Notes: generated from the letters alone by a model not told the origin. DNA of 64,000 bases from Methanobacterium sp. UBA294 (GCA_002494495.1 DACB01000016.1:107093-171092), one strand, 5' to 3'; positions 17,409-26,378 are shown, numbered from the stretch's first letter. Numbers and translations: made by a program.

Positions 17409-18398
17409 TTGATAGTCAAAACTCCATCCAGGTTGCACGTAACTCTTATCGACTTAAATGGAAAATATGGTCGAATTGACGGTGGCGTGGGTATCACAAC
17501 CCAGAATCCCAGTTTGGTCCTGGAAGTGAATAAAGGATACGGGGATACTCAGGTTATGTTTTCAAGAACATACCTCTCCAAGGATACTCGGGAAGATTAC
17601 AAGGGTAAAATCTTCTCCATAGTCCGTAAAATAAACGAATATTTGGGTATGGAGGAAAGTTATCATTTCAATCTTAAAGAGATTTTCCCATCCCATTCAG
17701 GCCTTGGATCTGGTACACAATTATCCCTGGCCGTGGCCAAGGCTATTCTTGAGATGAATGATCATGACTTACCCATCCCCAAGATTGCGGAAATAGTAGG
17801 CAGAGGAGGTACATCAGGGATTGGGGTGGCTTCCTTTGAAAGTGGTGGCTTCATCTTGGACTCAGGTCATATGAAATCCATAAAAAAGGAGTTCCTACCA
17901 TCGTCTGCCTCCAAAGCTGCACCGCCAACAGTTATTGCCAGGTATGATTTTCCTAGCGACTGGAAGATTATCATGGCCATACCCGATGTTGAAAGGAGGG
18001 TTTTCGGTGACGGGGAAGTTAACATCTTCCAGAAGTACTGTCCCATACCATTAGAGGAAGTGCAGGAGTTAACCCATCTTCTCTTTATGAAGATGATGCC
18101 TTCTGTAATTGAAGAGGATTTAGACTCTTTTGGAGAAGCAGTAAATGATATACAGGGCATTGGCTTTAAGAAAATTGAATTAAAATTACAAAACCCCTTC
18201 ATTCACGAACTCATTGATAACTTAAGAAACGCCGGTGCTGCCGGTGTTGGAATGAGCTCATTCGGACCAACTGTATATGCAATTACAGATACCAACTCCA
18301 AGGATATCTGTAAAGCTGCCCGCGATGCCATGAATGAAAATACTGGTGTAATAATAGCAACCACAGCCCAGAACCAGGGCGCTGAAATATATAAATAA
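17409..18398 (+). CDS. mptG: Beta-ribofuranosylaminobenzene 5'-phosphate synthase (RFA-P synthase)
   Basis: 329-residue GHMP-superfamily protein. It condenses 4-hydroxybenzoate or 4-aminobenzoate with PRPP, releasing CO2 and pyrophosphate, at the first committed step of the methanopterin arylamine branch. Typical elements: the start IVKTPSRLHVTLIDLNGKYGRIDGGVG, the glycine-rich HSGLGSGTQLSLAVAKA (about 97-113) and the C-terminal AGVGMSSFGPTVYAI. The TTG start is weakly supported; no better in-frame start keeps the conserved N-terminus. The hacB-like gene follows 43 bases downstream. Confidence 0.92.
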   Translation: MIVKTPSRLHVTLIDLNGKYGRIDGGVGITTQNPSLVLEVNKGYGDTQVMFSRTYLSKDTREDYKGKIFSIVRKINEYLGMEESYHFNLKEIFPSHSGLGSGTQLSLAVAKAILEMNDHDLPIPKIAEIVGRGGTSGIGVASFESGGFILDSGHMKSIKKEFLPSSASKAAPPTVIARYDFPSDWKIIMAIPDVERRVFGDGEVNIFQKYCPIPLEEVQELTHLLFMKMMPSVIEEDLDSFGEAVNDIQGIGFKKIELKLQNPFIHELIDNLRNAGAAGVGMSSFGPTVYAITDTNSKDICKAARDAMNENTGVIIATTAQNQGAEIYK

Positions 18399-18441
18399 AA
18401 TTAACGCATAAATTATAAAATAAATATTATCTGATGATGTT

Positions 18442-18930
18442 ATGATGGATAGAATAGAAGGAAAAGTTTGGACCTTCCCGGACAGTATAGACACAGATGT
18501 GATCATCCCTGGAAGATATTTAAGGGCACAAACAATGGATGAACTGGCAGCACATGTTATGGAACCAATAGACCCCTCATTTGCAGGTAAAATAAAACAT
18601 GGAGATATTATAGTGGCTGGCTGGAATTTTGGCTGTGGATCATCCCGGGAACAGGCCCCAGTAGCCCTGAAACATGCAGGGATAGCTGCTGTAGTTGCTA
18701 AATCCTTTGCCAGGATATTCTATAGAAACGCGATAAACATAGGCCTACCAGTAATCGTAGCAGATATGGATGTTAGTAATGGTGATGAGATATGTATAGA
18801 CCTGGAAAATGGAAATATTACAGATAAATCCACAGGAAAAACCTTCAAGGTACAACCCTTCAAGAAATTCATGCTGGAGATACTTGAAGACGGCGGTTTA
18901 ACCCATCACTACCTGAAAAAACAGGAATAA
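18442..18930 (+). CDS. hacB: Homoaconitase/isopropylmalate isomerase small subunit, probably coenzyme B pathway
   Basis: 162-residue swivelling domain of the aconitase superfamily. It pairs with a large Fe-S subunit encoded elsewhere. IDTDVIIPGRYL and NFGCGSSREQAPVALKHAG are the family signatures. The substrate-selecting loop reads Y-L-R-A at 26-29. In studied methanogen enzymes an Arg in this loop (YLRT) marks homoaconitase, used to build 2-oxosuberate for coenzyme B, while YLVx marks the leucine-pathway enzyme. That favours homoaconitase, but the fourth residue differs, so leuD remains possible. A second ATG one codon in (18445) could be the true start. Confidence 0.8.
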   Translation: MMDRIEGKVWTFPDSIDTDVIIPGRYLRAQTMDELAAHVMEPIDPSFAGKIKHGDIIVAGWNFGCGSSREQAPVALKHAGIAAVVAKSFARIFYRNAINIGLPVIVADMDVSNGDEICIDLENGNITDKSTGKTFKVQPFKKFMLEILEDGGLTHHYLKKQE

Positions 18931-19128
18931 AACTCGTGATTAATTTTTACTCATTTAAGATTATTTTTTTGTTGATTTGCTAAATTATCTAAAAATATTA
19001 TAGACTTACATAACATACTAAAAACCAGATTTATTAAAATATATCAAATAGAGTCATTAACAAATGACATCGAAAAATTCGATCATTTAAACAAATAAGA
19101 TCAAAAAAAACTAGAGGAAACAAAGAAA

Positions 19129-19740
19129 ATGAAGTGTCCTGTATGTGGCTCCAATTCCCTGGAAGTAATTAAATCTAAGGGTAAAAAATCCAAGGAACTG
19201 CTCCTTAAATGTGAAGAGTGTGGAAACATCTTCAGAGAAGTAGTGGATGTTGGTAAACTGGTAGATACCAGGGTTGTGGTAAGTGAATTTGAAAAAAGCC
19301 ATAAAACTTTCATAAAATTATACGAGGATAAAACCATCTACACCGGAGATCTAGTAGACGTAGATGGAAGAAAAGCAGAAATCACCTCCATTGAAAATAA
19401 AAGAGGAGGAAGGGTCTCAAAAAGTTCAGTTGATGAGGTGGAAACTATCTGGGCTTCTTATGCTGACATACCAGCAAGGGTTGGTATTTCAGTTGACTTT
19501 GGAGGTAGGATACTATCCCATAAAGTGGATGTTAACCCTGAATTCGAATTTACCATCGGTGAAGTGGCCAAGATAGGAAACATCATCTTCAAGATAAATT
19601 CCCTCAAGACCCTGGAGAGAAAGATGCGGAAGGGTTTTGCACGAGCATCAGTAACCAAAAGAGTATATGGCAGACCAGTTGATGAGAAGAGATTCAAGTA
19701 TGATTTAACCTCCAAGGTGGTTGTAAATGAAGAAGAATAG
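19129..19740 (+). CDS. HVO_0476-type archaeal zinc-ribbon protein
   Basis: 203 residues. An N-terminal zinc ribbon (CPVCGS at 3-8, CEECGN at 28-33) leads to beta-rich regions (YTGDLVDVDGRKAEITSIENKRGGR and a repeat of similar form) and a basic tail. This matches the conserved archaeal family named after HVO_0476, of unknown function, perhaps nucleic-acid related. GAGG lies before the ATG. Its last 14 bases overlap pcm, so the two are translationally coupled. Confidence 0.8.
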   Translation: MKCPVCGSNSLEVIKSKGKKSKELLLKCEECGNIFREVVDVGKLVDTRVVVSEFEKSHKTFIKLYEDKTIYTGDLVDVDGRKAEITSIENKRGGRVSKSSVDEVETIWASYADIPARVGISVDFGGRILSHKVDVNPEFEFTIGEVAKIGNIIFKINSLKTLERKMRKGFARASVTKRVYGRPVDEKRFKYDLTSKVVVNEEE

Positions 19741-20380
19741 GGAAGCTCTGGTGAATAAACTTGAAAAAGATGGTTATATTAAAAGCCCTGAAGTTAAAAA
19801 GGCCATGCTTAAAGTACCACGGGAAGAGTTTATCACCCAGGAAAACCGAGATTATGCTTATTTAGACCAGCCGCTCCCTATTGGGGAGGGACAGACCATA
19901 TCCGCACCCCATATGGTGGCTTTGATATGTGAATTTCTTGAACTTAAGAAAGGTATGAAGGTTCTAGAAATTGGTACTGGCTTCGGGTACAACGCCGCAG
20001 TGGTGGCCGAAATCATAGGACAGGAAGGACACTTATACACCACAGAACGGATAGAAGGCCTGTTCCAGTTGGCTGTAGAAAATCTGAATCGTGTTGGTTA
20101 TAAAAACATTACCGTGCTTCATATAGATGGTACAAAGGGATTAACAGATGAAGCGCCCTTTGACAGGATATATGCAACAGCAAGCGCCCCTAAAGTACCT
20201 GAGCCACTCAAGGATCAGTTGAAGATAGGTGGAAGGCTTCTAACACCAATTGGACCGCAGGGCTATTTCCAGGAATTAGTCTGCATCCATCGAAAGGATC
20301 AAAATAAATTTAATAGCCATAAACTAGGCGGTGTAGCCTTCGTTCCCATGATCGGGGAGCATGGCTGGCCTGAAGACTAA
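19727..20380 (+). CDS. pcm: Protein-L-isoaspartate O-methyltransferase
   Basis: 217 residues. It methylates isoaspartyl residues in damaged proteins with SAM, allowing repair. Signatures: VPREEFI, PLPIGEGQTISAPHMVALI, the SAM loop VLEIGTGFGYNAAVVAEI and FDRIYATASAPKVP, with GGRLLTPIG near the C-terminus. GGTGG inside the upstream gene precedes the ATG, and the reading frames overlap by 14 bases. Its stop lies within a 20-base unit starting GACTAAATAAAAAG that is repeated 31 bases later. Confidence 0.94.
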   Translation: MKKNREALVNKLEKDGYIKSPEVKKAMLKVPREEFITQENRDYAYLDQPLPIGEGQTISAPHMVALICEFLELKKGMKVLEIGTGFGYNAAVVAEIIGQEGHLYTTERIEGLFQLAVENLNRVGYKNITVLHIDGTKGLTDEAPFDRIYATASAPKVPEPLKDQLKIGGRLLTPIGPQGYFQELVCIHRKDQNKFNSHKLGGVAFVPMIGEHGWPED

Positions 20381-20470
20381 ATAAAAAGTTAATTAAATAA
20401 ATGTTGACTAAATAAAAAGTTAATTTTAAATTTTTCTTAATATTAAATAATTTTTTTAGGAATAGATTTA

Positions 20471-21748
20471 ATGAACATCTACATCGAGACATTTGGTTGC
20501 ACCTTCAATCAGGCCGATTCAGAAATAATGGCCGGCCTACTCCAGAGAGAAAGTAACCAACTTGTGTATGAAGTTGAAGATGCCGATTTGCTGATTATAA
20601 ACACATGTTACGTGAAGCAACCTACAGAACAGAAGGTAGTAAACAGGATAAGGAAGTTGTATGAGGAATATCCCCATAAAAACCTCATAATCAGTGGGTG
20701 CATGGTGGAGATAGACCAGGAAAAACTCAAAAAAATCGCACCAGATGCAAGCTGGGTAGGTCCACATAAACTCAAATCCGTACCGGACATGGTTAAATCT
20801 GTGCATGCTGGGGAAACAGTAAGGTTTACTGGTTATGAAGATATGAGCAAGGTTTGCCAGCCCAAAGTACGTTCCAATAAATTTATTAATATCGTACAGA
20901 TCTGTGAAGGGTGTGATGGGTTCTGCAGTTACTGTTGCACCAGAATCGCACGTGGTAAGTTACACAGCTACCCAGTTGAACTCATAAAGCAGGAAGTTGG
21001 AAAGGCAGTTAAAGAGGGATGTATAGAGATACAACTTACTGCCCAGGATACAGCTGCATACGGTAAAGACAGTGATGCTTCACTTCCTGAACTTATAAAC
21101 GCCGTTACCAATTTTGATGGAAAATTTAAGGTTAGGGTGGGTATGATGCACCCAAAAAGTGTTAAGGACAATGTTGATGAATTAATCGAAGCTTTTAAAA
21201 GCGATAAAGTATACAAATTCATCCATATACCGGTACAAAGCGGTAGTGATGGGATTTTAGCTGATATGAACCGGGGACACAGTGTAAAAGAATTCAACGA
21301 TATCATATCCAGAATTAAAAGTGAAATCCCAGAGATATCCATTTCAACCGATATAATTGTAGGATACCCCACAGAAGATGATGAAGCTTTTCAGGATACC
21401 CTGAAGTTAATTGAAGAGTTACAGCCCGATTTCCTGCATATATCCAAGTATCATCACCGCCCGGGTTCCTATTCATCGAATCTACAGGAAATAGATCACC
21501 AGATCATGAAAAAGCGTTCTAAAGAGTTGAACGAGCTTAAAGCTGAAATTGCGTTCCATAACAATACAAAATTAGTAGGAAAAGTGTTAAAAGTACTGAT
21601 TACAAATGTGGGAAGTAAAGGTGGTTTTCTTGGCCGTACTGATTCTTATAAAACTGTGGTTGTAAATAATGCTTCCCTGGGAAGTTTTGTTAATGTGAAG
21701 ATTACCCACGCTAAAGCCAACTACTTGATGGGGAATGTTGTTTCATAG
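20471..21748 (+). CDS. mtaB: tRNA (N6-threonylcarbamoyladenosine-37) methylthiotransferase MtaB/CDKAL1 type
   Basis: 425 residues. It adds a methylthio group to t6A37, making ms2t6A in ANN-decoding tRNAs. Three domains are visible: the N-terminal MTTase domain with cluster cysteines C10, C46 and C77; the radical SAM domain with C148-x3-C152-x2-C155 (CDGFCSYC); and a TRAM domain from about 365. ETFGCTFNQADSEIM and VQICEGCDGFCSYC mark the archaeal/eukaryotic e-MtaB branch. TAGGAA precedes the ATG. Confidence 0.93.
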   Translation: MNIYIETFGCTFNQADSEIMAGLLQRESNQLVYEVEDADLLIINTCYVKQPTEQKVVNRIRKLYEEYPHKNLIISGCMVEIDQEKLKKIAPDASWVGPHKLKSVPDMVKSVHAGETVRFTGYEDMSKVCQPKVRSNKFINIVQICEGCDGFCSYCCTRIARGKLHSYPVELIKQEVGKAVKEGCIEIQLTAQDTAAYGKDSDASLPELINAVTNFDGKFKVRVGMMHPKSVKDNVDELIEAFKSDKVYKFIHIPVQSGSDGILADMNRGHSVKEFNDIISRIKSEIPEISISTDIIVGYPTEDDEAFQDTLKLIEELQPDFLHISKYHHRPGSYSSNLQEIDHQIMKKRSKELNELKAEIAFHNNTKLVGKVLKVLITNVGSKGGFLGRTDSYKTVVVNNASLGSFVNVKITHAKANYLMGNVVS

Positions 21749-21813
21749 CGATGTTAATTACTTTTCAAAAAAACATAAACTAGTATTAACCACCAAGACT
21801 ATATTATACTTCC

Positions 21814-22449
21814 ATGTCTTATTTGATCTGCAGGAAATGTGGAAAGGAATACCCCCTCCCAGAAGGAAAAGAATCATTCTATTACGATACCTGTGATTGT
21901 GGAGGTAAACTAGAGTATTCTCCCATACCAAAAAGGGAGTATGATGCCAGACAAATGGATATCCCTCAAATGGAGAAATACCAACCTGGGAAAATAAAGG
22001 ATTACCAATCTGGGATAAAAAATTATCCTCAATCACTATTTGAAAATAGTGAATACACCAAACAATCCCCCCCTCCAAGCAGGATAAAATGGAAGGGTAT
22101 CATCTTGGGGATTTCATTCTTACTTGTATCCATGCTAATCTCGGTAATGTTAATATTCGGAGAAAATATTCCCACCAACACTACAGATATTCCAATTGAA
22201 TTTTTAACTTATTTAGCCCTGATCTTTAGTGTTTTAACTATTATAGCAGGGTTCATATCTGCTTATCTAAGTGGTAGTAAGAATTTCCTGGAAGGCGCGC
22301 TGAATGGCGGAATGGTAGGGATTATTTTAGGATTTATTCTGGGTATCTTAAGTGGAACAACTTTTTTAATCAACATAATCGTTATTTTAGGATCAATGTC
22401 CATGATCGGGGGGATTATAGGGATTTTCCCCAGGAAACTGTTTAAATAA
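21814..22449 (+). CDS. Zinc-ribbon membrane protein of unknown function
   Basis: 211 residues. An N-terminal zinc ribbon (CRKCGK at 6-11, CDCGG near 33-37) is followed by a polar linker and four hydrophobic segments from about residue 95 to the end. The C-terminal part is glycine-rich (EGALNGGMVGIILGFILGILSG), resembling DUF5518-like proteins of Methanobacteriales, such as the one at 52144. No clear ribosome binding site precedes the ATG, so the transcript may be leaderless. Role unknown. Confidence 0.7.
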   Translation: MSYLICRKCGKEYPLPEGKESFYYDTCDCGGKLEYSPIPKREYDARQMDIPQMEKYQPGKIKDYQSGIKNYPQSLFENSEYTKQSPPPSRIKWKGIILGISFLLVSMLISVMLIFGENIPTNTTDIPIEFLTYLALIFSVLTIIAGFISAYLSGSKNFLEGALNGGMVGIILGFILGILSGTTFLINIIVILGSMSMIGGIIGIFPRKLFK

Positions 22450-22484
22450 ACAAAAAAAATAGAAAATTACATACCCAATTTAAG

Positions 22485-22685
22485 TTATCTTTTCCATAAA
22501 AGATTCTGACTAATCTTTTTCATTTTCCTAGTTTCTTTAAGCTGTTTTTCAAGGTTTCCATCCTCAATAGATATGGAACTTACATATCCACAATCTTTAC
22601 ATTCCCATACTGTGGTGGAAGCATAGGGATTTTGGAAAAACATTCGTTTTGAACCACATCTTGGACAGTGCACTTTTTTTGACAT
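22485..22685 (-). CDS. Small zinc-ribbon protein (66 residues)
   Basis: MSKKVHCPRCGSKRMFFQN opens the protein and ECKDCGYVSSIS follows: two CxxC pairs form a rubredoxin- or TFIIS-like zinc ribbon. A basic tail (KQLKETRKMKKISQ) may contact nucleic acid. Such small ribbons are common in methanogens; the function is unknown. It converges with the gene at 21814. Confidence 0.7.
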   Translation of the reverse strand: MSKKVHCPRCGSKRMFFQNPYASTTVWECKDCGYVSSISIEDGNLEKQLKETRKMKKISQNLLWKR

Positions 22686-22807
22686 TATAAAACAACCATA
22701 AGTCCATTAAACGCGAAATTTTTTCATATAAAATCATTCAATTTTTTCATATATAATCATTCTAAAAATGAAAAAATCATTGCTCAAATTAAAAAAAAAT
22801 GAATTTT

Positions 22808-22958
<151 letters not shown>

Positions 22959-22988
22959 TGTCGTCCATTTTGAATATAACCCTATTGG

Positions 22989-22996
22989 TATATAAA
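22989..22996 (-). promoter_or_regulatory. TATA box of the tRNA-Val/tRNA-Phe transcript
   Basis: On the minus strand this reads TTTATATA, an exact methanogen TATA box, with purine-rich AAAGA just upstream as BRE. It lies about 31-38 bases before the tRNA-Val 5' end, the expected distance to a start a few bases ahead of the tRNA. Confidence 0.8.
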
Positions 22997-23227
22997 TCTT
23001 TGTAACTATTGAGGCTTAAATGGGCGTATAATATATGTTTTTACGAAAAATTTCTCCATAAGAGGTTAAATATTAAACCACCATTTAAATATGATATACA
23101 TATAAAAATATCATATAAAAGATTAAATTTTTACTATTAACCCTATAATCTAATCTTTATTCCATTTATAAAGCCTTATTGATTTAATTAACTTAAATAA
23201 TACCAGTATTTCAAAATTTATTTAAGT

Positions 23228-23253
23228 TTACTATGATATAATATAGATAGTAA
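23228..23253. promoter_or_regulatory. Inverted repeat before the GerW-like gene, possible operator
   Basis: Arms TTACTAT and ATAGTAA (7 bp, perfect) flank a 12-base AT-rich centre, 27 bases before the ATG. The site probably overlaps the transcription start, so a regulator bound there could block it. It may also be a 5' hairpin in the mRNA. Confidence 0.45.
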
Positions 23254-23280
23254 AATAAATATTTTGGGAGGAACGAAAAA

Positions 23281-23745
23281 ATGGCGGATATAGGAGATCC
23301 AATTAAAACTACAGTCGAAGAAATTCGAAAGGTACTGAATATTGAAAACGTGGTTGGCGAAGTAATTGAAACTAATGATAAAACTTTAATCCCCATAACC
23401 AAGATGGGTATGGGATTTGGTGCAGGAATGGGTGAAGGTAAAGGAGGCTCAGAATCTCAAGGCGAAGGTAGTGGATCTTTAGCAGGTGCTGGTGGAGCAG
23501 CAGGTATTGAACCCATTGCTATGATAGTTGTATTTAAAAACGTAGAAGGTCCTGAAGGTGTTAAAGTACTAACTCTTTCCGGAAATCCAATAGCTCAAGC
23601 ATTAGGAGAATTAGGTACTGCTGCAATGGATATGGCAAGAACAGGTATAAATGAAATGAAAAAATCTGGTAAAGATAAAGAGATGAAAGAGAAGGCAGAG
23701 AAAAAAGCCGCAGAAGTGAAAGCTGAAGTTGAAAAAAGGACATAA
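23281..23745 (+). CDS. GerW/YtfJ-family protein
   Basis: 154 residues. The family plan is visible: DPIKTTVEEIRKVLNIENVVGEVIETNDKTLIPITKM at the start, a glycine-rich middle (GFGAGMGEGKGG... GAGGAAGIEPIAMIVV), then VKVLTLSGN. In Bacillus the relative YtfJ/GerW is a spore protein. Archaea do not sporulate, so the role here is unknown. A charged helical tail (residues 120-154) is added. GGGAGG precedes the ATG. The next gene, DUF2953, also neighbours ytfJ in Firmicutes (as ytfI), so the pair acts together. Confidence 0.85.
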   Translation: MADIGDPIKTTVEEIRKVLNIENVVGEVIETNDKTLIPITKMGMGFGAGMGEGKGGSESQGEGSGSLAGAGGAAGIEPIAMIVVFKNVEGPEGVKVLTLSGNPIAQALGELGTAAMDMARTGINEMKKSGKDKEMKEKAEKKAAEVKAEVEKRT

Positions 23746-23766
23746 GGAATATAAGAGAGGATTAAT

Positions 23767-24357
23767 TTGATTTACATAATAATTGGTGTCATTATTTTAA
23801 TTTTGGCACTGATTCTATCATTAATCCTCTTTATCCCTTTTAATATCTCTTTTTACCTGGAAAAAAGAGGACAGAATATATTAGGATACTTTCAGGTTAA
23901 ATGGTTAAGAATTCGCCTACTAAGACATACCATACCCCCAGAAGAGAAGGAAGAAAAAAAAGAAAAGGAAAAGAAGGAAAGGAAAAGCAGTTTAAAAGAT
24001 GTTCTGAATGTTTTCCGAAAATTTATTGCTGCATTTGAATATTTAACACCGATTTTTCATGCGTTTATCAAATCCCTTAAACTCGTAAAATTATCCCTTA
24101 ATTTGAATATAGGATTTACCAGCCCAGTAACCACCGCTTTAATAAGTGGTTATTTCTGGAGTATAAGTTCAATATTAAATATGATACACCCCATTAATCT
24201 CTCAATAACTCCTGATTTTATTGAAAATAAATTTGATGCAACCTTTGATTTTGAAATTAATTTAACACTGTATCCAACAGTATGGGCACTTTTGAAGGCC
24301 ATCACCAAAAAGCCAGTGCGCGAATTAATCTCCAGTGTAATAAAATTAAACCAGTAA
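23767..24357 (+). CDS. DUF2953 protein (YtfI-like)
   Basis: 196 residues: an N-terminal membrane helix (IIIGVIILILALILSLILFIPF), a strongly charged stretch near 60-75 rich in Glu and Lys, then LKLVKLSLNLNIGFTSPVTTALISGYFWSI and a beta-rich C-terminus, as in DUF2953. The TTG start has GAGAGGATT upstream. It begins 21 bases after the GerW-like stop. Function is unknown in any organism; a membrane partner of the GerW-like protein is the simplest guess. Confidence 0.78.
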   Translation: MIYIIIGVIILILALILSLILFIPFNISFYLEKRGQNILGYFQVKWLRIRLLRHTIPPEEKEEKKEKEKKERKSSLKDVLNVFRKFIAAFEYLTPIFHAFIKSLKLVKLSLNLNIGFTSPVTTALISGYFWSISSILNMIHPINLSITPDFIENKFDATFDFEINLTLYPTVWALLKAITKKPVRELISSVIKLNQ

Positions 24358-24406
24358 AGTGACACTTAATGGTTATTTAGACTTAGAAAAAAAATGATTA
24401 ATAAAA

Positions 24407-24781
24407 ATGGTTAATATGTTGAAACAGTTCTTGAACTATGACTTTTTAAAAACAGTTTTAGATTCCATATCGAATCAAGAATTCAACTACAAGCAGGTTC
24501 TATTACCCTACAAAGATAAATTGAAGAATTCAGAAGGTTCCATCCACAAAGTAATAACCAAGGGTAAAGCTGTTAAAATCGAAAACAGAACCATATACCC
24601 GGTCATCATGTTTTCAACCATTGAATTTGAGGATAAATTCACCTATGAATCTATAACTCCCTTTGCTTTAGCCGTGATTGAGGCTGATAGCAAATATTTC
24701 ATCCCATTTGATAAAGAAAACGAGATAATCCAGGATTTACTAAGTGAAGATGGTTTATGGAAGGAATTGGGTTTAGAATAA
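24407..24781 (+). CDS. Hypothetical protein, 124 residues
   Basis: A soluble alpha/beta protein with no recognised domain. The core VIMFSTIEFEDKFTYESITPFALAVIEAD looks like antiparallel strands; the tail is acidic. ATG at 24407 or 24416 could be the start. It follows the DUF2953 gene after 49 bases and may share its transcript. Confidence 0.6.
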   Translation: MVNMLKQFLNYDFLKTVLDSISNQEFNYKQVLLPYKDKLKNSEGSIHKVITKGKAVKIENRTIYPVIMFSTIEFEDKFTYESITPFALAVIEADSKYFIPFDKENEIIQDLLSEDGLWKELGLE

Positions 24782-24784
24782 ATG

Positions 24785-24838
24785 GTATTTAAAAAAATAA
24801 AATAAAAATAAAAATAAATTAAAAATTTAAATTAATGT
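24785..24838 (-). terminator. T-rich terminator of the histone gene
   Basis: On the minus strand the bases after the histone stop are a run of T-tracts separated by single A residues, the usual intrinsic archaeal terminator form. Confidence 0.55.
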
Positions 24839-24840
24839 GA

Positions 24841-25047
24841 TTAAGCAGCTTTTACGGCTAATTCAATATCATCTGCTTTCACAGTTTTTCTACCGGCGTG
24901 TTTTGCAAGTTCAACGGCTTTTTTAGCAATTTCTTCGCCTTTTTCTTCTAAAGATTTTGCTAATGCCTCTTTTGCATCATCACTTATCCTTTGTGCACCA
25001 GCATTTTTGATGATCCTTCCCACTGGAGCAATAGGTAATTCAGCCAT
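24841..25047 (-). CDS. Archaeal histone (HMf type)
   Basis: 68 residues from the ATG at 25047, which has GGAGGTG at ideal spacing; the longer open frame upstream is not used. AELPIAPVGRIIKNAGAQRIS, ALAKSLEEKGEEIAKKAVELAKHAGRKTVKADDIELAVKA covers the whole three-helix histone fold with the loop residues that hold DNA. It dimerises and wraps DNA into nucleosome-like fibres. A strong TATA box precedes it and a T-rich terminator follows, so it is a monocistronic, highly expressed gene. Confidence 0.97.
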   Translation of the reverse strand: MAELPIAPVGRIIKNAGAQRISDDAKEALAKSLEEKGEEIAKKAVELAKHAGRKTVKADDIELAVKAA

Positions 25048-25081
25048 ATTTTCACCTCCTATTTTAGCTATGACCCTATAA

Positions 25082-25089
25082 TATTTAAA
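25082..25089 (-). promoter_or_regulatory. TATA box of the histone gene
   Basis: Minus strand reads TTTAAATA preceded by CGATAAG as a BRE-like element. It lies 35-42 bases before the histone ATG, giving a short leader that contains the ribosome binding site. Confidence 0.7.
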
Positions 25090-25200
25090 CTTATCGTTTT
25101 TTATTGCATTTTTGTCCATGACATATAGCATACTTGTTTAGCTGATGAGAAGATCTGTTAACCCAAACATATAAGCGTACAAATTATAATATGAAATTGC

Positions 25201-26316
25201 ATGCTTGGAAGAGTTGACATTGACCCCCAAATAGAAGAGATTCTGGAAAAAGCTATAAAAAGCAGGATTTCCAATGAGGACGCTATAAAACTTATGAAAA
25301 CTACAGGTGCAGAATTTCATGCACTTATACAAGCTGCTGATATTTTACGTCAGGACATTATTGGAGATACAGTTACATACATCCCCAATTGGAACATAAA
25401 TTTCACCAATCTCTGCTCTGGAACTTGCAAATTCTGCGCCTTCCGCAGAGAAGAGGATGATGAGGGCGCTTATTTTTTAAACACTGATGAAATGGTCCAA
25501 AGAGCCAAAACAGCCTGGAATAAGGGGGCTAAAGAGCTATGTATTCAGGGCGGTTTACACCCGGATGTGGATGCATATTTCTACCAGGAACTCGTCCAGA
25601 AATTAAAGGCAGAATTGCCAGATATCCATATACACGCGTTTTCCCCTATGGAAATTCTGTATGGTGCTGAACAGGCAGGTATATCCATTAAAGACGAACT
25701 GGAAATGTTAAAAGAAGCAGGCCTTAATTCCATCCCTGGCAATGCCGCTGAGATATTAAACGATGATATACGACAGTTGCTCTGCCCCACCAAGATGAAC
25801 ACCGCTAAATGGATAGAAATCGTTGAAACAGCCCATAAAACTGGGATACCCACCACATGCACCATGATGTATGGCCATATCGAAGAACCAAAACACAGAG
25901 TGGAACATATGGATATATTAAGGGGAATACAGGAGAGGACCGGTGGATTCACTGAATTTGTACCATTAACCTTCATGCACTGGCAGGCACCCATCTACAA
26001 AGAAGGAGTTTCAAGGGCAGGAAGTACAGGACTTGAAGATTTAAAGGTTTACGCCGTTGCCAGGTTGATGTTCGGTGATCTCCTACGGAACATCCAGGTT
26101 TCATGGGTGAAACTTGGATTTAAATTCGCACAAGTATGCCTCACTGCAGGGGCTAATGACCTGGGAGGAACCCTGGGAGAAGAAAGTATTTCTAAATCGG
26201 CTGGAGCACAGCATGGGGTGCAAACCTCTCCAAAAAACTTGCAACGGATAATACGAAATATGGGAAGGATTCCAGCAGAGAGAGACACCCTTTATAAGAA
26301 GATCATGGAAGTATAA
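25201..26316 (+). CDS. cofH: FO synthase subunit CofH (F420 biosynthesis)
   Basis: 371-residue radical SAM enzyme. CofH joins tyrosine to 5-amino-6-(ribitylamino)uracil, and CofG then closes the deazaflavin ring of FO, the F420 chromophore. The cluster motif is C72-x3-C76-x2-C79 (CSGTCKFCAF). Further family landmarks are FRREEDDEGAYFLNTDEM, CIQGGLHPD, HAFSPMEILYGAE, MMYGHIEEPKHRVEHM and GANDLGGTLGEESISKSAGAQHG. cofG is not in this window. The last codons with the stop recur twice downstream in a 20-base period. Confidence 0.95.
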   Translation: MLGRVDIDPQIEEILEKAIKSRISNEDAIKLMKTTGAEFHALIQAADILRQDIIGDTVTYIPNWNINFTNLCSGTCKFCAFRREEDDEGAYFLNTDEMVQRAKTAWNKGAKELCIQGGLHPDVDAYFYQELVQKLKAELPDIHIHAFSPMEILYGAEQAGISIKDELEMLKEAGLNSIPGNAAEILNDDIRQLLCPTKMNTAKWIEIVETAHKTGIPTTCTMMYGHIEEPKHRVEHMDILRGIQERTGGFTEFVPLTFMHWQAPIYKEGVSRAGSTGLEDLKVYAVARLMFGDLLRNIQVSWVKLGFKFAQVCLTAGANDLGGTLGEESISKSAGAQHGVQTSPKNLQRIIRNMGRIPAERDTLYKKIMEV

Positions 26317-26378
26317 TAAATTATAGGGAAGTATAATAAATATTATGGATTTATAATAACTAATATGGAAGTATAAGA
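26307..26378. repeat. Imperfect tandem copies after cofH (20-base period)
   Basis: GGAAGTATAATAAA occurs at 26307 (inside the gene end) and 26327, and a partial copy lies at 26367. The first copy includes the cofH stop, so the gene tail has been duplicated. Confidence 0.7.

Larger units (their letters stand above)
22959..23280. other. Intergenic region between tRNA-Val and the GerW-like gene
   Basis: 322 bases, AT-rich. It holds the tRNA promoter at its left end and an inverted repeat (23228-23253) at its right end. No other gene was seen. Confidence 0.6.

Noticed and set aside
25048..25131. N-terminal extension of the histone frame
   Set aside because: It spans the promoter; histones of this type start at MAELPIAP-like sequence, and GGAGGTG is placed for that ATG.
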